A stretch of 43,930 nucleotides of DNA from Discostella pseudostelligera (lineage: Eukaryota; Bacillariophyta; Thalassiosirophyceae; Thalassiosirales; Thalassiosiraceae), in NCBI GenBank assembly GCA_036940085.1, contig JALLBK010000018.1, positions 1 through 43,930 of the forward strand, read 5' to 3'. The notes under the pieces are model-generated. The model was not told where the DNA came from, did no database searches, and saw only the letters and a list, made by a program, of their open reading frames with translations. This document shows, piece after piece, positions 1-10,200 of the stretch. The position numbers and the translations under genes are program-made. Within the stretch, counting starts at the first letter, position 1. Each line of letters starts with the position of its first letter.

Positions 1-782
1 CAATGCACAACAGCGAACACCAATGCCGATTGGAATATTATTGCGATGAGAGTATTATTTCAGAAGAGAACACAACAAACTATGGCACACTTTATGCTGA
101 AGCTAACAGCATGTTGATGATATCGCGATACATGTTGGCTATTGGACGGGGTAGTAGCTGGTACTGGTTAGAATGTGATGCTTGTACGGACGAGAAGACT
201 ATGGCTGACGTGAAGCAGTTGAATATACCCACGCCCTTTGCTTGAACACTGCGCTCGACTCTGGCAAAGAGAGTCTTATCGAACGACGAAGACGAAGATC
301 GAATAAGTTCAACGAGACAGCACGCAGTAGTAGATTGGATGGATCACTAGAAGGCCCAATCACGACGTTAATGTATCAACATGATAACATTGTCGTCGTG
401 CGTAGGAACGCCCCTGATGATAGACTTCGATAGGACCGCGGATGATGACAAACGGGTACTACCACCAGCCACCAGAGCAATTTAATACGCACTACAATCC
501 AAAAGTTCAGCGAGATGCACATGTTCATCGCGATTCTGCAATTGAAAGTGTACATTCGCGAATCAGAGCGGGATGCAGGAACTACTCACATTCCGAAATA
601 CGAGTTGCAGATCAGATATGTAATAAAACAGTATTCTCGCTGCTGGTGAAGCATGTGATGCTTCGTTTTGATTTGCGGTACGTGCTGTTCGTATTATTCT
701 GCAGTTGAAAAATGTGTAATGACACTAGAATTACAATATGTAGCTAACAACAACAAGTATCAATAGCCATCCCCTACTACCT
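1..782. other. Left-edge stretch without a convincing gene
   Basis: Three short plus-strand open frames follow each other here in three different frames (3-245, 242-433, 442-708). The first is open through the left edge and could be the 3' end of a gene lying outside the window. The second begins only with TTG. None shows a recognisable motif, and no GT-AG pair joins them into a convincing protein. The region could be decayed coding sequence or ordinary intergenic DNA between an off-window gene and the convergent minus-strand gene that ends at 783. Confidence 0.4.
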
Positions 783-1379
783 CTAGAGAGCTTTTGACGA
801 TTCTTGAAAAATTCCTCTCAATAGAGCCTCCTCACTCGATTTCGCTGTTAAACCAGCGCACATTGAGGCAATCTCATCGGGATCGTGATAGCCAAAGACC
901 CGCTGTCTACGCTGCTCCAGCAGTACAGATTGGGCGACAGTCTTTCTGTGCAAAAGTGATGTCTCAAGCATATCTGGAGGAGAAAATACGTGCTGTTCAA
1001 TGCCGACGGGGCAGATTGCATCGATTGAAGGAGCAGAAAGGTCCTCGGTCTGATCGCTCAACCCATGTCGAAACGATTGTATGTCTCGTTTGATCTCTTG
1101 CTTGAATCGTTGATGATCCCTGTTAGTGTACCATGTAGGTGAGGGCGAATGTCGCTCGAAGATGACTAGACTGGACATTGATGAAAATGTGACACTCTTC
1201 TTGGTTGGCAAGGACATCCTTCTCTGCGCTGTTTCATTTGGTCTCATCAATTCTCGGCACGAGGCGGACATATCTGAATTGTCAATGGTCGCTGCTCGAC
1301 CCTGCCAAGAATGCCAACTCTTTGCTAGCAGCTCGTCCCTTTGAAGCTTGTTCTTTTCATCGGACATCATTACTACCAT
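783..1379 (-). CDS. Conserved stramenopile-type protein of unknown function
   Basis: This is a 198-residue protein on one exon. The open frame extends upstream to a TTG, but the first ATG lies at 1379 and was chosen as the start. Two blocks look conserved. One is central, with K-S-V-T-F followed about 20 residues later by T-W-Y-T-N-R-D and a basic helix. The other is C-terminal, around R-R-Q-R-V-F-G-Y-H-D-P-D-E-I-A. The pattern 'KxVxF ... WYT/S xxD' followed by a short helical domain is familiar from a large family of uncharacterised proteins in diatoms and relatives; that assignment is from memory of the family. No signal peptide, membrane segment or catalytic motif is visible, and its function is unknown. 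The gene runs toward the left edge, and about 1 kb of intergenic DNA separates it from the divergent gene at 2420. Confidence 0.65.
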   Translation of the reverse strand: MVVMMSDEKNKLQRDELLAKSWHSWQGRAATIDNSDMSASCRELMRPNETAQRRMSLPTKKSVTFSSMSSLVIFERHSPSPTWYTNRDHQRFKQEIKRDIQSFRHGLSDQTEDLSAPSIDAICPVGIEQHVFSPPDMLETSLLHRKTVAQSVLLEQRRQRVFGYHDPDEIASMCAGLTAKSSEEALLRGIFQESSKAL

Positions 1380-1793
1380 AGATGAAGCAACGCTGCTGAT
1401 GGTTGATGCCAATAACCAATAACAAAGGAAGTGGTGGAGGAGTGGTTGTCGAAAGTACCGAATAATGAATAATTATCGCCCTCGTACAAAACGCGACAGG
1501 AGAATTAATAAGGTACTATGAGAACCCGCAACGGTAGGTACTTGAAGATTATTTCTGAACCGACGTCCTACGACGTTCGTCACCCTCCACCTCATTCTCT
1601 CGAACACGATCGCCCTAATTAATTAATTCGTTGCCGTGGTCGTACATTCCCCGCCGCGAGTATGAAGCTTAAACATTAACCGATCGTGTTACTTTATGCA
1701 TGAGAGAATGTCTGAAGGGAACATTCAATGATAATTTGATGAATCTCTCACTTGAATTAAGGATCGTATCGTATCGGCATTAACACCTTTGAG

Positions 1794-1817
1794 AACCCTT
1801 TCAATGAAGGGTTTTTT
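1794..1817 (+). other. Perfect hairpin followed by a T tract
   Basis: AACCCTT (1794-1800) pairs with AAGGGTT (1807-1813) across a six-base loop and is followed by more T residues. It looks like a bacterial intrinsic terminator or the end of a small Pol III RNA, but in this eukaryotic setting it may be chance. No small RNA gene with recognisable internal boxes was seen immediately upstream. Confidence 0.35.
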
Positions 1818-2334
1818 GTTAATAGAAGGTCCCGCTTGCGATTCATCTCAAATCTCAACTCAATGAGAAGGTAGGAGGAGATGGAAGTTCAAAGTTCAAA
1901 GAAGTTCTCTGCCGGCACTGACGGAATGACCTCAAACACTCCCCGATGTCCACTGATGATGTCTGGGCCCTGATGGGCCGCATAAATCAATTGTCCCAGC
2001 TTGTCACTTGATACTGATAATATTTGTCGTTTTACCTTCTCTCTGTACCACTCACACGAGACAAGCCTCGTAATAGTGAAGCTCAGGTTGGTTTGGAGCA
2101 GAAAAGAAATTAATTCCTACCTGAGTGTACAAGAAACTTTGGCGATATTACATACAGTGTAATAGTAGAAAAGTTCGCCACAGGTTATTAGTACCAGATT
2201 TCACGTACGTGGTGGGAGGTACATATTATGGTAGCAGCGGTAACCTCATCTCTCTCTCTCTCCCGCCGAAATTGCAGACCACCAATCAACCAAGCTCGCT
2301 CAACCATCCAATCATTCCAACCACACCATCACCA

Positions 2335-2390
2335 TCACCATCACCATAGATCACCATCACCATAGATCACCATCACCATAGATCACCATC
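2335..2390. repeat. Short tandem repeat, 16-bp unit
   Basis: The unit CACCATCACCATAGAT is repeated about three and a half times directly upstream of the start codon at 2420, and grades into plain CACCAT repeats on its left. It lies in the putative 5' UTR or promoter of the repeat-domain protein. It is a microsatellite-like array without spacers and is not a CRISPR. Confidence 0.8.
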
Positions 2391-2419
2391 GCCGACGATG
2401 CGCATACCAAATAATAATC

Positions 2420-4112
2420 ATGAAGCTTCACTTTCGTCTCACCTCCTCATCGTTGTTGCGGTCGTCACGATTTCCATGTCTGGGCCTGCTGTGGATGTGG
2501 TTGGCCCTTCCTCCATCGTCCATCAATGATGCCTTCATCATCACAGTCAAAGTAGCACCGATAAACAAGATCGATGTGGGCCGTCTCTCTTCGACGCTAT
2601 TTCCAATTGGCGAGCAGTATGGCAGCAGCCGCAGCGATGATCGTGATCGACGTGGAGGGGCTGGCAATCGTCGCAGCGGCAGTGGTGGCGGCGGCCGTGG
2701 AGGTAGAGGAGGTGGAGGTAGGGGTAGGGGTAGTAGATCATCATCATCCACACGAACAAACATTAAAAAGCAACCACTCGGTCCCAATGGTCACGACTAT
2801 CAGCAATCCATGGAATCCATCGAAATTAACAGTTCCATGTTCACCGAACCGGACATACACACACTACTGGCCAAACGACTACAAGCAAAGTTCGATCGCG
2901 ATTTCCAAACTGCTGATGCTATACAGATGGAATTGATAAATGGCGGGGTATATATTCAGGATGACTTGCGCGAATGGAGGGCAGATGGTGTGCCATACGA
3001 GAACGGCGGCGCTGGTTCTGGTGGTAGTGGACGAAGGGGAAAGAATGACAATAACGATATGCAATACACCAAATCTACCCACTCCAGCCAAGAACTTCCA
3101 TCCGACAATGCCAACATTAGTGACACCCTCATCCAAAAACTAGTCCATGAACGTGCCAAGTACAAATTTACACGTCAATATGACAAGGCAGATTTAGTAC
3201 GTGAGGGCCTACGAACCAAGTTCAATGTGATTATTGATGATCGATTACGTCAATGGAGTGTCGGGGGAGATTTTGGTTCAGAGCATAATGCCGTGCGAGA
3301 GTCATTGGAGCTATTGGGAAATAGAGGGTATATCAAGTCGAGTTCGTCGTTGGCGGCGATTGACTATGCCAATAGTGACAACAACGGCGACGACGAGGAG
3401 GATGGAGACGATGCAGGTGATGGAAAAGAAATGGAAGAATACATTCAACATCATGTCGATGCACGTGCGGCAATGAAGAAGGATGGGAAGTTTGATGCTG
3501 CCGATAAGATTCGTTTAGATTTGGCCCAAAGGTAATCAATTTGCTCATATTGTGTGAATGCACATATTTCTGTCGTCCTCGTCCCTCTGCATCTAAGCAA
3601 CTGTAAACCTCTTCTCTCCAAGATTTGATGTCATCATCAACGACAAACTGAAACTCTGGTCCATCGGGGGAGTATTCGAAGAATTAGGAGAGAATGCCAA
3701 CGTCAACAGCAAACCACGGGGTGTGTACACCCGTCGAGGTGGCGGATCCCTCACCATCGAAGAGGAAACCAAAATCACCAAACTATTATCGGATCGATAC
3801 CATGCCCAAAATCAACGCAACTACAGTGCCGCAGATGAAATTCGTGATGTATTAATACATCGGTACAATGTCTCGATTGATGATCGATCGAGGGAATGGC
3901 GTGTTGATACTGATGAGTATGCAAGAAAGATAGGATGTGAGAATGTGTTTTCCGAGGAGGAGGTGCATTATATCGAATCGAGATTGAAAGAACGATTTGT
4001 TCTCAAGCGTGATCGTAGTTATGAAGATGCCGATGCGATTCGAGATGATTTGAGGAGTAGATTCAATGTGGCGATTGATGACCGAACTAAAGAGTGGTTT
4101 GTGGAGAGTTGA
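2420..4112 (+). CDS. Five-repeat ADxIR/IDDRxREW protein with plastid or secretory presequence
   Basis: There are two exons: 2420-3531 and 3623-4112. The 91-bp GT-AG intron splits an Arg codon, and joining restores a full repeat, giving 533 residues. The N-terminus has a hydrophobic signal around residues 18-31 followed by D-A-F at 37-39, resembling a diatom plastid presequence. Next comes an Arg/Gly-rich RGG-like stretch (about residues 75-110), which suggests nucleic acid binding. The rest is five copies of a unit of roughly 45 residues with the pattern R-x-x-x-(K/R)-x-x-x-x-(F/Y)-x-x-A-D-x-I-R-x-x-L, then (F/V)-x-V-x-I-D-D-R-x-R-E-W. The first half of the unit resembles the C-terminal helical motif of cysteinyl-tRNA synthetases (KDFxxADxIRDxL). 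No catalytic domain is present. A plastid RNA-binding role is inference. The next plus gene starts about 870 bp downstream. Confidence 0.8.
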
Positions 4113-4979
4113 TTATTATTCGGGTAAAGGGTAGATGTGGAAGGTTTGTGGGTGGTGTTGAATTTCATTATCACTATGTTCGATGTTGTGACGGCGCAGT
4201 TCCATGAAGGAGAATGTTCTATCGTCATCGATGATAAATTGAGGAGTAGATTCGATTCAATGATATGCATACTGAATGTTGAAGTGGCTCATTGATCATA
4301 TTCAAGTTCGGCGTCATGTTGAGGGTATGGGTTCAGAAGAAGACTCAGTACTGAGATGATGATGGCACTCGAATATTAGGTTGATGACGATGACGCATAA
4401 TTATCACCATATTCCGATAAATAGACAGCCATGCATTGAAATCTGCTCTATTCCTTTGAGTTATCTGATTTTTCGTATTGCTTCGCTGATGCTGACAAGA
4501 TCTCACTCTCCCTTGCCACTCTTCGCCGGGCGCGCCACACAAAATAGCGGGAACCTACGAACCATTCTTCTAGCTTCAAGGGCTTAAGTGTTGGTGCCCC
4601 TGCCGGCCGACAAATAATGACGTACAGCGTCCAAACTCCAAACCATGAAAATGTCCTCCGTCCAAGAGCGTCCAAGTCGACATCATAACCATTTACCATG
4701 GCCCCTTTTCATGCTTCGGTAACAGTGGTGTCTAAAAGAGTCACCAATCACCTTATTGTAACGATTTGAGAGCGTGGGAAATGTATCAGAAAGTAGCGCT
4801 GTGGGAAATGAACTGCGATGAACGACATCGAATACGACGAATAGAGACGACATTGAGACCTATTGAGACGACGACGCGATAGCGATAGGACGCGCGCTCG
4901 AGAATTATTTGAGGTTGGGGTTGAAAAGACATTTATTCTGCTCTTGCTTTTTATTGATATGGGAAGGTATTCTTGAACA
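4113..4979. other. Intergenic region with a repeat remnant
   Basis: This stretch holds the 3' flank of the five-repeat protein gene and the promoter of the membrane protein at 4980. Short frames on both strands have no motifs. Positions 4212-4260 encode a piece resembling the repeat unit of the upstream gene. A six-codon upstream reading frame (ATG at 4959, TGA at 4974) precedes the next start codon. Confidence 0.5.
4212..4260 (+). pseudogene. Remnant of an IDDR repeat unit in the 3' flank
   Basis: Read in the same frame as the upstream gene, this segment encodes S-I-V-I-D-D-K-L-R-S-R-F-D, which matches parts of the repeat core (V-x-I-D-D-R and L-R-S-R-F-N). The bases TTGAGGAGTAGATTC are shared with the last intact repeat at about 4051-4065. 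Stop codons separate it from the coding region. It looks like a decayed or rearranged sixth repeat, though a short chance match cannot be excluded. Confidence 0.45.
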
Positions 4980-6951
4980 ATGCAGTCGCGATATTCTAAC
5001 CATCTCCAGCGGCGGCGGCAGCAGCAACAACAACAACAACAGAGCGCCGACGACAATAACGAGAGTGTCGCCAATTCCACTGCTAGCAGCATGAGCAGCA
5101 ACACCACCAGCAACAGCAATAATGATGATGCCAGCTACGACGAAGAAGCGGAACACATAAAATTTTCCACGGAACAAAACGCCACCTATCTCAACTCTTT
5201 TCCCCCCCAACCGGAAACAAACTTTGCCTCCTCCACCTACGTGACATTTGTCAATCCCCAACGCTTTTCATCAGATGCAATACGAAAATCCACTCAGTAT
5301 CTCACGGATAAATTACGTGGTGTCATTTGGCTCGATGTGAATTTCGATGGAATCCGGGGGAGCTCAACAAATCAAACATTGAATGCTATGGAGTATGATG
5401 TAGGTGTGGGGGGAGCTAAAGTGGAATTGGTCAATTGTGATACCGATGAGATTTTGGTGGCGAATAATATCAATGTCAGTGCAAAGGTACAAGATATCAC
5501 CTTTCCCTACGAGGGAGGGATGGCAAAGCGGACAGATGTACCAGCCGCTGGAATATATGAATTTCCATTGGTTTCAGAGAACGATGACAATGATCCTGAT
5601 GCATTTGTTGTGCCCCCCGGACGATATTATGTCATGTTCACGGCACCACGAGATTTCCGTATCATTGGGAATATGTTACCACTGGACCGCAAGAAACAGC
5701 AGCTAGGCAAACAATCAGATTCGTCTTCGGTAATGTGCAACCCGTTCGGTGGAGAAGGCAATGCCTACCGAAAGAAAGTTGAAGCAATAGGCGATCTAGA
5801 CTGGGTACGTTCCATTTATTGCTGTGTGGATGGTTCTGCTTTGAACAATCTTTTCTATCTTCATCTCTTACCATCTTTATCACTGATATTTGTTATAATT
5901 CTTTGGACATCTTCATCGGTTCTTCTTCCCCAAGGAGGGACATTGTGGACGGTCCATTGGCTGCTTTGACGTGGGGAAGAGCTTTGAGTTGAAGGAGAAA
6001 TACCCATTGCTTAAAGTGTTGAACGAGGCAAAGAATGAGAATGAAGCTGATGACGAAGTAATGGATATGGAAGATTACGTTGGAACGCTTCAAAACCTCG
6101 TCGCTATCCCCGCACGGAACACATTGAATTTGGGTGTATCCCAAGACGATTGGCCACTGCGTACCATCCAATTTGCGGAAGTGCAACTCACACTAGCTTT
6201 CCCATCGGGCACATCCGATGATGACTTGACTGTCGCCCAAAAATTTGCCGCGGAGAATGTCACACGGGCAATGCAGAGGTCGCTGTCGGAATACTTTCAC
6301 AGAAAAAGCCCCGATGATGTTGAGAAGTTTGATATTATGGGAGTGGATTTGCATGGCAGTCGAGTCATTGATATTGATGCCTACAATGCCATTCAGGAGC
6401 AGGAAGATCAAGCAAAGTTGTTGGCAACAACCAGTTCTTCTTCGAGGGAGAACAATGCATGTACTACACACATCCTTCACAAGAGTCCTGAAGAGCCCCC
6501 TCCTCGTGAGGTAACCTACAATTTCACCATTCGGGGACGGTACGATCCCCCTCCGCTTGTGAAGCTTGGACCAACGGCATTGCAATCCATCAATGAGGAT
6601 CCTACCAATTTATTTGAACGTCTTATTGAGGAAATGAGCTATAACGACGACGGTAGTGTGCCAGCCGTGTTTCAAGAGGTCGAGGGTGCTGCCGCATGTC
6701 ACATGACTCTCGAGAAGGTCCCGGTCGTTGTGGATATGAATCAATGCTGGTCTATCTTGCCGACTATGGGAGATCCTTTGATCGAATGCTGGTCCATACT
6801 ACCAGTCATACTATTGTCGACGTCGATTGCAATTCTGATAACGTTTCTCCTGATCCGTAGAGTTCGTCGTGTTCGTCTCAACGCCCTCAACGAAGCTAGG
6901 AAAAGCATCACAACGTACTTGCATAGGAGAGTGGGCTTTATATTTCGTTAG
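4980..6951 (+). CDS. Membrane protein with an SdrD-B/Cna-B-like beta domain
   Basis: There are two exons: 4980-5804 and 5935-6951. The 130-bp GT-AG intron is phase 0 and joining gives 613 residues. After a Gln-rich, Ser/Asn-rich N-terminus, residues about 110-225 match the bacterial SdrD-B-like fold: G-V-I-W-L-D-x-N-F-D-G-I-R-G, a V-x-G-A-x-V-E-L-V strand, G-I-Y-E-F and P-P-G-R-Y-Y-V-M-F. Exon 2 opens with E-G-H-C-G-R-S-I-G-C-F-D-V-G. A single membrane span sits near residues 560-582, followed by a basic cytoplasmic tail, which indicates a type I surface or endomembrane protein. No signal peptide is visible. A TGA lies just upstream of the ATG at 4980, so either the start is correct or an upstream exon was missed. 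A cell-surface or adhesive role is inferred from the domain. Confidence 0.75.
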
Positions 6952-7201
6952 AGCAGCTATATACATATCTATGAATGAGCCGTCATTTACGACACGGGCT
7001 CGACCAGCCTCTCCGTATCAAATCATCCATCGCACTCCCGGAAGGCGTGCTGAGGATCGGGGCAATTGCACAGACGAAGAATCTATTATCGGCTGGATTA
7101 GCAGTCTTGAGTGTATCAAATTCACACGGATCGATTAACAAACTTGTAACCTGTATAGTTATTAATTTACTAACGCAGGCAACTGAAATTATGTTATGAA
7201 G

Positions 7202-10200
7202 CTACTCTTGCAATAACAGTAGAAATTGATAGTCGAGCGCATCCGCGGCACTAATTATTGAGTGGGCGGCGGCAGATTCAATTGCGCGGCGAGTTCCGTC
7301 GATGGTATTTCTCACAGTGGTATTAGCTGGTTGGAGAATATGCAGCGACAGCATTTCCACGAAACGAAATATGAGAGCTTCCAAGTTTAGCCACACATCT
7401 TCTGAATCTCCAACGCAGTTTATTCTCTCCCCTCGATGAATTTTATCTTGGTGCTTTGCCATCCGTAGCGCTTCCTTCACGAGTGCGTACTGCTCCCTAA
7501 TGTGCTCCTTCGGAGGAGCATCGCGAACGATTTCACCAGTGCTTAAAACATCGGATCCTTCGGATCCGTCATGCAAAGCCATCGACGTGCTCAAACCCGA
7601 GCATAACCGCTGCCTCAGTTCCTGAGAGTATCTCTGTTTATGAACGGACAGAGCACTTTGGTAGTAGTACATCGCCTTGGTGAAGCTGTGTTCGGAATCG
7701 TACAAATTACCAATATTGAACATTGTCGATGCAACTGCTTCGTGATTTTGTCCAGCACGAAGTTTCGATATTCTTAAGGATTCATCGTAACAGATGATGG
7801 CCGTCTCCGAATGGGTGGACAAGTAACGCAATGCATTCCCCATGCTTGAAAGGAGGGAACCAACCCAAAAATGTTCTTTCCCGAGTACTCTTCTCTCTGA
7901 GATGAGTTGCGCAAAAGAGGGAGGAAGAATGAGAATGTGAGGAGAAATGGTGCATCAGACTTTACTCAATCCGAGGAGACTCACGTATCCTTAATGCTTT
8001 CATGAAGTGGAAGAGTGCATCACCATAATGTTGTTGCTGCAAAAGAGTAAAGACGAGGGTATTCAACTTGAGAGCAGAAGGATCAGATTCTATGAAAATG
8101 GTGATGGACAAAGTCAACCCACCTCAACGTTAACCATGGCAATTCGTTGGTGTGTCACTGACGCAGACAAGGACGCCTTGTTTATTCGGAGAGAGTCGTT
8201 CTCGTTCAGGGCCTGGATAATCATTGCTCGAATGAAATCTGAATTCATCTGATCTCCAAGAGGCGTGGAGTCGTCGGCGGGGATGCCAGCTATGGCATTT
8301 TTAATAGTTAGCGCCTCTTCGTAGTGGGGTATTGACCGTTGGTAATCTTTCTTGTTGTCGAACATCACTCCAATGTTGTGTAAACAATGCGCTTCAAGTA
8401 TCGAACACTTGAATAAGCGACGCATATCTAGCAAATAGGATACAAATTACGATAGAACTTACCAAGACCCAGTAATTCATCTTCATCGATGGGCATTCCA
8501 GAGTGATATCTACCCACAATGCTATCCACAGTGCCGCTTCCAACATGGCGCCATCTGATATCTCGACTTTGAATGTAATATCGCATTGCCTGTACTTGAT
8601 CTTTGAGTTGCATGTGTGCATTGCCCAAATCGAAAAAACATTCAGCTAGAGCAACTTCTTCTCCGTAAACTTCCACAGCCGTGGTAGAATCAGATAGTCC
8701 AGACAAGCGATATTTTCTTATTTTTGCCGACCCTTCAAAACAAGGAATTGCGAGCGCAGGAGCCCTGTGGTTGCAGTGACATCTTCCCATTCCTTAAAAG
8801 GAGAGTTGTCATAGAAAAATTGAGTGATAATTCAATGCAAGACGAACATGGTTGCTAAAAACCGAGTAACTTACCTGCTAGTGTACTTGCAACTTCATGG
8901 GAATCTTGGTTATAATTCATTTGAATACGAAGGGCCTCCTTGTACCTCTCCAGCGATGCTTCATATCTATTCAACCGAGCAAGGACTAATGCACTGCAAT
9001 ACAGCGTCTCTGCTACTGAAACGTCGTCTCCACCGAGAAGTTTCTTCCTAAGCGAGAGAGCCTCATTGAAATAGCCAAGTGCGTGATGCTCTCTCCATTG
9101 AGAAGTGATAATACCCATTTTATGTAGGGCATAACCTAGATACATATTTTCATCTCCACATGCAACTCGATATAACTGCGCCGCATCGGCGTAGGCTTTT
9201 AATGCTTGATCAGCAGATCCAAGAAGCTCATAAACTCGACCCTTCTCGAAGCAAATGTGGCCCGAAAGAGGAAGGTGCTTCACCTCATCTGATACAGAAA
9301 TATCTTCCGCAGGATCAAACCAACATTCATCTTTTACTAGATCAAAAAGGTTAAGTCCAATTTTGCACATCTCGCTCCAGCTGATATTTTTGTCAGAACC
9401 AAGCCCAGTTGAGAACATCCTAACGACCGATCTCATGCGGACGGGGACTCTAGTTACATCATAGCGTGTAACCTGACCAAGCAAAAACGTAGTGTAAGCG
9501 AGTAGTTCTTTATCCTCGCACTCAGATAATTGGGTTCGTGCTTCGGCCAAAGATATCGAAGCCTCAGAGTCCACTGCAATTGCCGCTTTTGCCGCAGCGA
9601 TGCAGTACAGAACAACTCCCCGGCGAAAAGTATTGTTTTTCGAACCATTGCTCTTCGTGGGATAGGCTGTATTGTCGTCATCATTGCTCGAAATAGTATC
9701 GTGGTTCGTCAAAATCCTCAGACATTCGCCGTAATATGAAACGGACTGCTCAAAGTTGCAAAGATAATAGTAGCTCGTGGCGCAATCGAACAGAATACGA
9801 GCGACCTCAAGTGAATCAACCTTTCGAAGACTTCGCCGAAGATATCGTGCTGCGGTTAAGAAACAGCGAACTGATCGTTCGTGGTCGTCCAGGGCTGCAT
9901 TGCAGATGCCGAGAGCATAATAAATTTGTCCCTCATCTGGGTTGTCTTCATCCAAGTGACTTCCTCTCAGCTTGCGAGACTTCGACTTTCTGCTAAAGTC
10001 TGAGTCCGAGTCGGATGAAGATGCAGGATCAAGACGCCATTTGCTTCGCAGCGCAGTTTCTAAATACTCCGCAGCTTCTTCGTATTTTGTTTGGTTCAAT
10101 TTGACTTTTCCCAAGAAAAACGATGACCTCATCAATGCAGCTTCAATCGCATCACCACCAGCCATGAATGTCGATGAAAGCGATGCAAGCAGTGAAGAGA

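Larger units (their letters stand above)
1380..2419. other. Divergent intergenic region
   Basis: About 1 kb lies between the divergent genes at 1379 (-) and 2420 (+). The one longer plus frame (2125-2349) starts with GTG, has no motif and ends in simple repeat, so it is not called. The stretch holds a perfect 7-bp hairpin followed by T residues at 1794-1817 and a 16-bp tandem repeat near 2335-2390. It presumably contains both promoters, but no TATA box or known element stands out. Confidence 0.5.

Noticed and set aside
2335..2390. Possible CRISPR-like array
   Set aside because: Units are 16 bp, directly adjacent and without spacers, which marks a simple tandem repeat in a eukaryotic genome.
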